Shown one piece after another: positions 5,177 to 8,506 of a stretch of 8,506 nucleotides of DNA. Made by a program: the position numbers and the translations under genes. Positions within the stretch are counted from its first letter, which is position 1, and each line of letters begins with the position of its first letter. The notes beneath the pieces are model-generated. The model searched no databases. It was not told where the DNA came from and saw only the letters and a program-made list of their open reading frames with translations. Source of the stretch: Comamonas sp. GTDB lineage: Bacteria > Pseudomonadota > Gammaproteobacteria > Burkholderiales > Burkholderiaceae_C. The stretch lies in assembly GCA_019236485.1 (NCBI GenBank), contig JAFAIY010000228.1, forward strand, positions 1 to 8,506, in the 5' to 3' direction.

Positions 5177-5201
5177 AGCACGGCGGCCATGCTGCCGTGC
5201 T
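5177..5201 (+). promoter_or_regulatory. Strong intercistronic hairpin between the pilin genes and tadG
   Basis: Arms AGCACGGCGGC (5177-5187) and GCTGCCGTGCT (5191-5201) form an 11-bp stem with one G-T (G.U) pair and a CAT loop. It starts four bases after the second flp stop. No T-run follows, so it is not a standard terminator. It could protect the 3' end of a processed pilin mRNA or attenuate transcription, raising pilin output over the assembly genes. Confidence 0.55.
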
Positions 5202-5257
5202 AACCGCCCCCGACATGCCCTCACACAACCGCCTATCCCTTCCAATGAGAGTCCATC

Positions 5258-6517
5258 ATGAGCACCCGCATTCTTGCCTCGATTTTGGCGCGGCGTGCCG
5301 GAGGCACCGGCCGCCACGGCGCACGGCGCCGGCAGCAGGGAGCCATCATCATCATGGCGGCCCTGACGCTTTTGCTGCTGCTGGGTTTCATGGGCATCGC
5401 GCTGGACTTTGGCCGCATGTTCATAGTCAAGACGGAGCTGCAAACCGCGCTGGACAGCTGCGCGCTAGCTGCAGCCCGCGAGCTCAATGGCGCGACTGAC
5501 GCCATCACCCGCGCGGTCAGTGCCGGCAGCGCGGCCGGCAATCAGAACGGCGTGAATCTGCAATCGCCCAACTGGAGCGGCCAAGGCCAGATCACCTCTG
5601 CCGACATCAGCTTTCTCGACAAAAATTATGCCGCCACAACGACCCCGGCGTCCGCCGTCTATTCGCAGTGCACTCACACCCAATCCAATATCAGCCTGTG
5701 GCTGATGCAGGCCATGGGGGCCTTTTCGGGGAATACCGCCGGCTTTCCCGCCACCGGCACTGTAGGCACCTCTGCCGTGGCCACCCGTACCAGCGCGCAA
5801 AGCGCCTGCCCGATTCCGGTGGCATTGCAGGCAAAAACAGCGGGGGCCAGCAAGCCCGACTATGGCTACACAGCGGGCGACTGGGTCACCGTGCTTTCCA
5901 AGTCGAACGGCGGTAGCAACTTTGGCTGGGCTAACCTCGACGGCTCCAACAGTGCCTCGGAAACTGCGGCCGAGCTCAACGGCCATTGCGGCAGCAAGAT
6001 CGGCGACACCCTGGGCACCTCGGGCGTCAAGGCCTCCGTCGTTGAGGTCTGGAACTACCGTTTCGGCATCTATAAGAACAATGCCGATCCCAGCGTAGAC
6101 CGGCCCGACTACACCGGCTATATCTACACCACCTCCAACTGGCCCGCGGGGCGCAGTGCCTATAACGGCAGCTCCGGCAGCACGCCCAATTTTCTGGCCC
6201 AGCGCCTGGCTTTCACGCCCTGCGGCAGCGACCCCTCGCAGTGCGGCATGCAGGGTGGCGGCTTCAAGACGGTCGCCACCTCGGCCCAGCTCAAGAGCTA
6301 TGGCGCCGACCGCCGCGTCGTGATCGTGCCCATTGTCAACGCCAGCAACCAGCTCATCGATTTCGCCTGCATGCTGATGCTGCAGCCCATGACCATTCCC
6401 GTTGGCGATGTACAGCTGGAATACCTGGGCAATGCCGGCTCGGCCAGCAGCCCTTGCACTACCAGCGGTCTGCCCGGCGGCACGGCCGGCCCGCTGGTAC
6501 CCGTACTCGTAAGGTGA
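5258..6517 (+). CDS. tadG: TadG-like Flp pilus assembly protein
   Basis: The product is 419 residues. After a basic cytoplasmic N-terminus (1-27) comes the TadG-like N-terminal segment (28-78): one membrane helix (about 29-48), then ALDFGRMFIVKTELQTALDSCALAAARELNG in pieces, with DFGR at 50-53 and ALAAAREL at 69-76. The large remainder is extracytoplasmic and rich in Ser, Gly, Asn and Thr. It contains segments I associate with betaproteobacterial TadG-like proteins: YGYTAGDW (203-209), NFGW (221-224), WNYRFG (265-270), PDYTGY (283-288) and RRVVIVPIVN (352-361). Eight cysteines (68, 138, 184, 244, 322, 329, 371, 400) suggest disulfides. No DxSxS metal site was found, so it lacks the von Willebrand A-type domain of longer TadG proteins. 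The RQQG at 25-28 resembles a prepilin cleavage site, but no Glu follows at +5. The ribosome site is weak (GAGAG, 5247-5251). The stop overlaps the ribosome site of the next gene. Confidence 0.85.
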   Translation: MSTRILASILARRAGGTGRHGARRRQQGAIIIMAALTLLLLLGFMGIALDFGRMFIVKTELQTALDSCALAAARELNGATDAITRAVSAGSAAGNQNGVNLQSPNWSGQGQITSADISFLDKNYAATTTPASAVYSQCTHTQSNISLWLMQAMGAFSGNTAGFPATGTVGTSAVATRTSAQSACPIPVALQAKTAGASKPDYGYTAGDWVTVLSKSNGGSNFGWANLDGSNSASETAAELNGHCGSKIGDTLGTSGVKASVVEVWNYRFGIYKNNADPSVDRPDYTGYIYTTSNWPAGRSAYNGSSGSTPNFLAQRLAFTPCGSDPSQCGMQGGGFKTVATSAQLKSYGADRRVVIVPIVNASNQLIDFACMLMLQPMTIPVGDVQLEYLGNAGSASSPCTTSGLPGGTAGPLVPVLVR

Positions 6518-6522
6518 ACGCC

Positions 6523-6966
6523 ATGCGCACACAGCATAGACAACAAGGAGTAGAACTGGTCGAGCTGGCTCTGATTCTTCCTTTTCTGATCCTGATGAGC
6601 ATCCTGGTGGCCGAATTCGGCCGCGCGCTGTACGAATACAACACGGTCACCAAATCTGTGCGCGATGCGGCGCGCTACCTCTCGGCCCAACAACCCAACA
6701 CAAACTGCGCCCAGGCACAGAATCTGGTGGTCTACGGCCAAACCACGGCCGGCACCACGCCGCTGGCACCGGGGCTGAACACCGGCGCGGTGAGCTGCTC
6801 CTGGCAAACCGCTGGCACCTATCCGCTGATCAACACCGTGACCGTGACCATGACAGGCTACCGCTTCCAGTTCATGATGGCCAGCGTCTTTGGAACCCAG
6901 CTGGGCGACTCCAGCGGCGGGCTGACCCTCAGCAATATCGCCGCCACGATGAGGACACAGACATGA
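6523..6966 (+). CDS. tadE: TadE-like pseudopilin
   Basis: The product is 147 residues. A short leader ends RQQG, with Gly9 at -1 and Glu14 at +5 of the mature chain (VELVEL), so it should be processed by the same peptidase as Flp. One membrane helix follows (about 12-33). Then comes the conserved TadE stretch EFGRALYEYN (31-40) and VRDAARYLS (46-54), and a periplasmic domain of about 90 residues with Cys62 and Cys92. TadE-family pseudopilins are minor, pilin-like proteins needed for Flp pilus assembly. The start is chosen because AAGGTGA (6511-6517) lies five bases before this ATG and includes the tadG stop codon, suggesting translational coupling. The in-frame codons further upstream belong to the tadG reading region. 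Its own stop overlaps the next start. Confidence 0.9.
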   Translation: MRTQHRQQGVELVELALILPFLILMSILVAEFGRALYEYNTVTKSVRDAARYLSAQQPNTNCAQAQNLVVYGQTTAGTTPLAPGLNTGAVSCSWQTAGTYPLINTVTVTMTGYRFQFMMASVFGTQLGDSSGGLTLSNIAATMRTQT

Positions 6967-7421
6967 AAGCGCTGCACCACTTCCGCGCCGCACGTGGCGC
7001 GACCATGATCGAGTTTGCCCTCGCCCTGATCGTCTTCCTGATGTTCCTATTCGGCATCCTCGATTTCAGCCGCATGCTCTTTACCTGGGCGGCCGCCAAT
7101 GAGGCGGCCCGTGCGGGGGCACGCTATGCGGCGGTGTGCGACGACACCACCCATCAGGCCCAGGTACTGTCCCATATGCAGGCCCTGCTGCCCCAGATCA
7201 GCGCTATCAACACGAGCTGGGCGCCGTCCGGCTGCAACAGCGCGACCTGCCAGAGCGTCACAGTCACCATCACGGGGCTGCAATTCCAATGGATCTCGCC
7301 CATCGCCGGATCAGGTCCGCTAGCCGCCATTTCCATGCCGAACTTCGCTACCTTCGCCACCACGCTGCCCCGGGAAGTCATGCGTCAGGACCCCAATAGC
7401 AGCACGGCCTGCGCCAGCTAA
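6963..7421 (+). CDS. Second TadE-like pseudopilin (TadE/TadF family)
   Basis: The product is 152 residues. It begins at an ATGA overlap with the preceding gene, a sign of translational coupling. The leader ends AARG, with Gly12 at -1 and Glu17 at +5 (ATMIEF), so it has the pseudopilin cleavage pattern. A membrane helix (about 15-34) is followed by the TadE-family stretch GILDFSRMLFTWAAANEAAR in about 31-50 and GARYAAVCDD (52-61). Four cysteines lie outside the membrane (59, 91, 96, 150). It is probably the partner of the TadE-like protein just upstream; many Tad loci carry TadE and TadF as a pair. I cannot separate TadE from TadF by eye, so no symbol is given. Confidence 0.85.
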   Translation: MKALHHFRAARGATMIEFALALIVFLMFLFGILDFSRMLFTWAAANEAARAGARYAAVCDDTTHQAQVLSHMQALLPQISAINTSWAPSGCNSATCQSVTVTITGLQFQWISPIAGSGPLAAISMPNFATFATTLPREVMRQDPNSSTACAS

Positions 7422-7439
7422 ACCAAGAGTGAGCACATC

Positions 7440-8506
7440 ATGAAAATCACCATCATTTCCCCCAACACCCTCCATCTCCAGGAGATGGTCCAGGTGCTGC
7501 AGCAACACTCGCATCAGGTGCGAACCTTCGAGGGAGGCAAGACGCGCATGCCGGCGATTGCCGAGCAGGAGCGGCCGGACCTGATGATCGTCGACGGCAT
7601 GTGCTGCGATCCCGCGGACCTGGCTCCGGTGGAATATGTGACCACCCATCACCCGCGCATCACCGTGGTCCTGCTGTGCGCCCAGCAGACGCCTGAGTTC
7701 CTGCTGCAGTCCATGCGGGCGGGCGTGCGCGAGGTTCTGCCATCGCCTCCGCCGCCACAGGCTCTGGTGGAGGCCGTGCAGCGCATTGCCACCAAACTGC
7801 AGGACAGCGCACCGCAGCGCTCTCAGGGCCAGGTCATGGCTTTTCTGCCCTGCAAGGGCGGCAGCGGAGCCACTTTTCTGGCCACCAATCTGGGCTGGAT
7901 GCTGGCGCGCAACCACTCCGTGCTGCTCGTGGATCTGAATCTGCAGTTCGGCGACACCCTGGCCTATCTGCACGAGGGCCGGCCGGCTTCGACGCTGGCC
8001 GACGTGGCACGCGACATCCATCGCCTGGACGCCTCCTTTCTGACAGCCAGCACGGTCAAGGTCACGCCGCGCCTGCATGTGCTCGCAGCTCCCGAAGACG
8101 CCACGCATGCCATGGAGGTGGAGCCGCTGCATGTGGACGCCATCCTGCAGTTGGCCGCCACGCACTACGACTTCGTGCTGCTGGACATGGGCCGCGTGCT
8201 GGACCCTCTGGCCCTGCGCGTGCTGGACCGGGCCCAGTTCATAGTTCCGGTGCTGCTGCCCAATGTGCCCGCCGTGCGCAATGCGCAGAAGCTGCTGCGC
8301 ATGTTTCACGACCTGGGCTATCCGGAGAGCCGTCTGCATCCTGTGCTGAACCGGTTGGACAAGCGCAGCGAAATCGGCCTGCCCGAGGTACGCAAGGCGC
8401 TGAACCTGGCCCAGCAATGGCACAGCATTCCCGACGCTCCCCATGAAGTGCAGTCCGCCATCAACGCGGGTGTGCCGCTGGCCGAAGCCAGCCGCGGCAG
8501 CAGCGT
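7440..8506 (+). CDS. cpaE: Tad pilus localisation protein CpaE/TadZ (MinD/ParA-like), 3' end outside the window
   Basis: The frame is open from ATG 7440 to the right edge (355 full codons); the family is usually near 400 residues. Residues 1-120 form a receiver-like domain. Asp51 (LMIVDG) sits in the phospho-acceptor place, but the acidic pair after strand 1 and the lysine after strand 5 (here EVLPSP) are not seen, so it is probably a pseudo-receiver. Residues from about 130 are a MinD/ParA-type ATPase fold: P-loop KGGSGAT (139-145), Walker A' LLVDLNLQFGD (162-172, Asp165) and Walker B FVLLDMG (245-251, Asp249). The signature lysine Lys139 is kept, but the usual second P-loop lysine is Ala144, as I recall for many CpaE proteins. 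CpaE/TadZ places the Tad machine in the cell. AGAGTGAG (7426-7432) precedes the ATG by seven bases. The gene lies 18 bases after the second pseudopilin gene, and cpaF is expected next. Confidence 0.92.
   Translation, partial: MKITIISPNTLHLQEMVQVLQQHSHQVRTFEGGKTRMPAIAEQERPDLMIVDGMCCDPADLAPVEYVTTHHPRITVVLLCAQQTPEFLLQSMRAGVREVLPSPPPPQALVEAVQRIATKLQDSAPQRSQGQVMAFLPCKGGSGATFLATNLGWMLARNHSVLLVDLNLQFGDTLAYLHEGRPASTLADVARDIHRLDASFLTASTVKVTPRLHVLAAPEDATHAMEVEPLHVDAILQLAATHYDFVLLDMGRVLDPLALRVLDRAQFIVPVLLPNVPAVRNAQKLLRMFHDLGYPESRLHPVLNRLDKRSEIGLPEVRKALNLAQQWHSIPDAPHEVQSAINAGVPLAEASRGSS

Noticed and set aside
5465..6532. Long open frame on the - strand opposite tadG
   Set aside because: The + strand frame has TadG motifs and a matching gene order. 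The antisense product is Gly/Ala/Arg-rich with no motif and no convincing ribosome site.
7320..8444. Long open frame on the - strand opposite cpaE and the end of the second pseudopilin gene
   Set aside because: It is a shadow of a G+C-rich coding region: it is opposite a clear CpaE gene, has a His/Gln-rich composition typical of antisense frames, and shows no recognisable motif.
1..8506. CRISPR array, tRNA or rRNA gene, insertion sequence, or toxin-antitoxin or phage-defence module
   Set aside because: No regularly spaced repeats, tRNA-like cloverleaf, transposase motif or terminal inverted repeats were found. Nearly all the window is explained by recJ and the Tad pilus genes.

Overview
The window is G+C-rich and densely coding. 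It looks like the chromosome of a betaproteobacterium, most likely Burkholderiales and perhaps Comamonadaceae (Comamonas/Delftia/Acidovorax-like). That placement rests on codon usage and on the general look of the RecJ and Tad proteins, and is only moderately secure. Every supported gene is on the + strand.

Region 1 (1-746) is the 3' end of recJ, the single-strand-specific 5'-3' exonuclease. It is closed by a strong intrinsic terminator just after the stop codon. Region 2 (about 747-986) is a non-coding gap. Its first part is very A+T-rich (about 25% G+C by hand count over 751-868) and carries a good sigma70-type promoter. Its second part would be transcribed as a long 5' leader that can fold into several stems, and one small hairpin covers the Shine-Dalgarno stretch of the next gene.

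Region 3 (987 to the right edge) is a Tad/Flp (type IVb, type IVc-secretion-like) pilus locus. The order is cpaA/tadV (prepilin peptidase), cpaB/rcpC (periplasmic SAF protein), cpaC/rcpA (outer-membrane secretin), a small lipoprotein in the place where cpaD/rcpB often sits, two flp pilin genes, a TadG-like protein, two TadE-like pseudopilins, and cpaE/tadZ, which runs off the right edge. The genes are tightly spaced, with an ATGA overlap between the two tadE-like genes. The one larger internal gap (4547-4701) lies before the first flp gene.

Together the genes encode pilin (Flp1, Flp2), the peptidase that matures it (CpaA), minor pseudopilins (TadE-like), the outer-membrane channel and its partners (CpaC, CpaB, lipoprotein, TadG), and the polar-localising ATPase-like protein CpaE. 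The motor ATPase CpaF/TadA and the inner-membrane TadB/TadC are missing and are expected just past the right edge.

This is a recognisable system, not a wholly new one. The points most worth a second look are: the second Flp pilin has Ala instead of the near-invariant Gly at the prepilin cleavage site; both pilins have a C-terminal cysteine pair; the small lipoprotein is uncharacterised; the cpaA leader is structured and its ribosome site can be masked; a strong hairpin separates the pilin genes from tadG; and a 20-bp-period direct repeat lies upstream of flp1.
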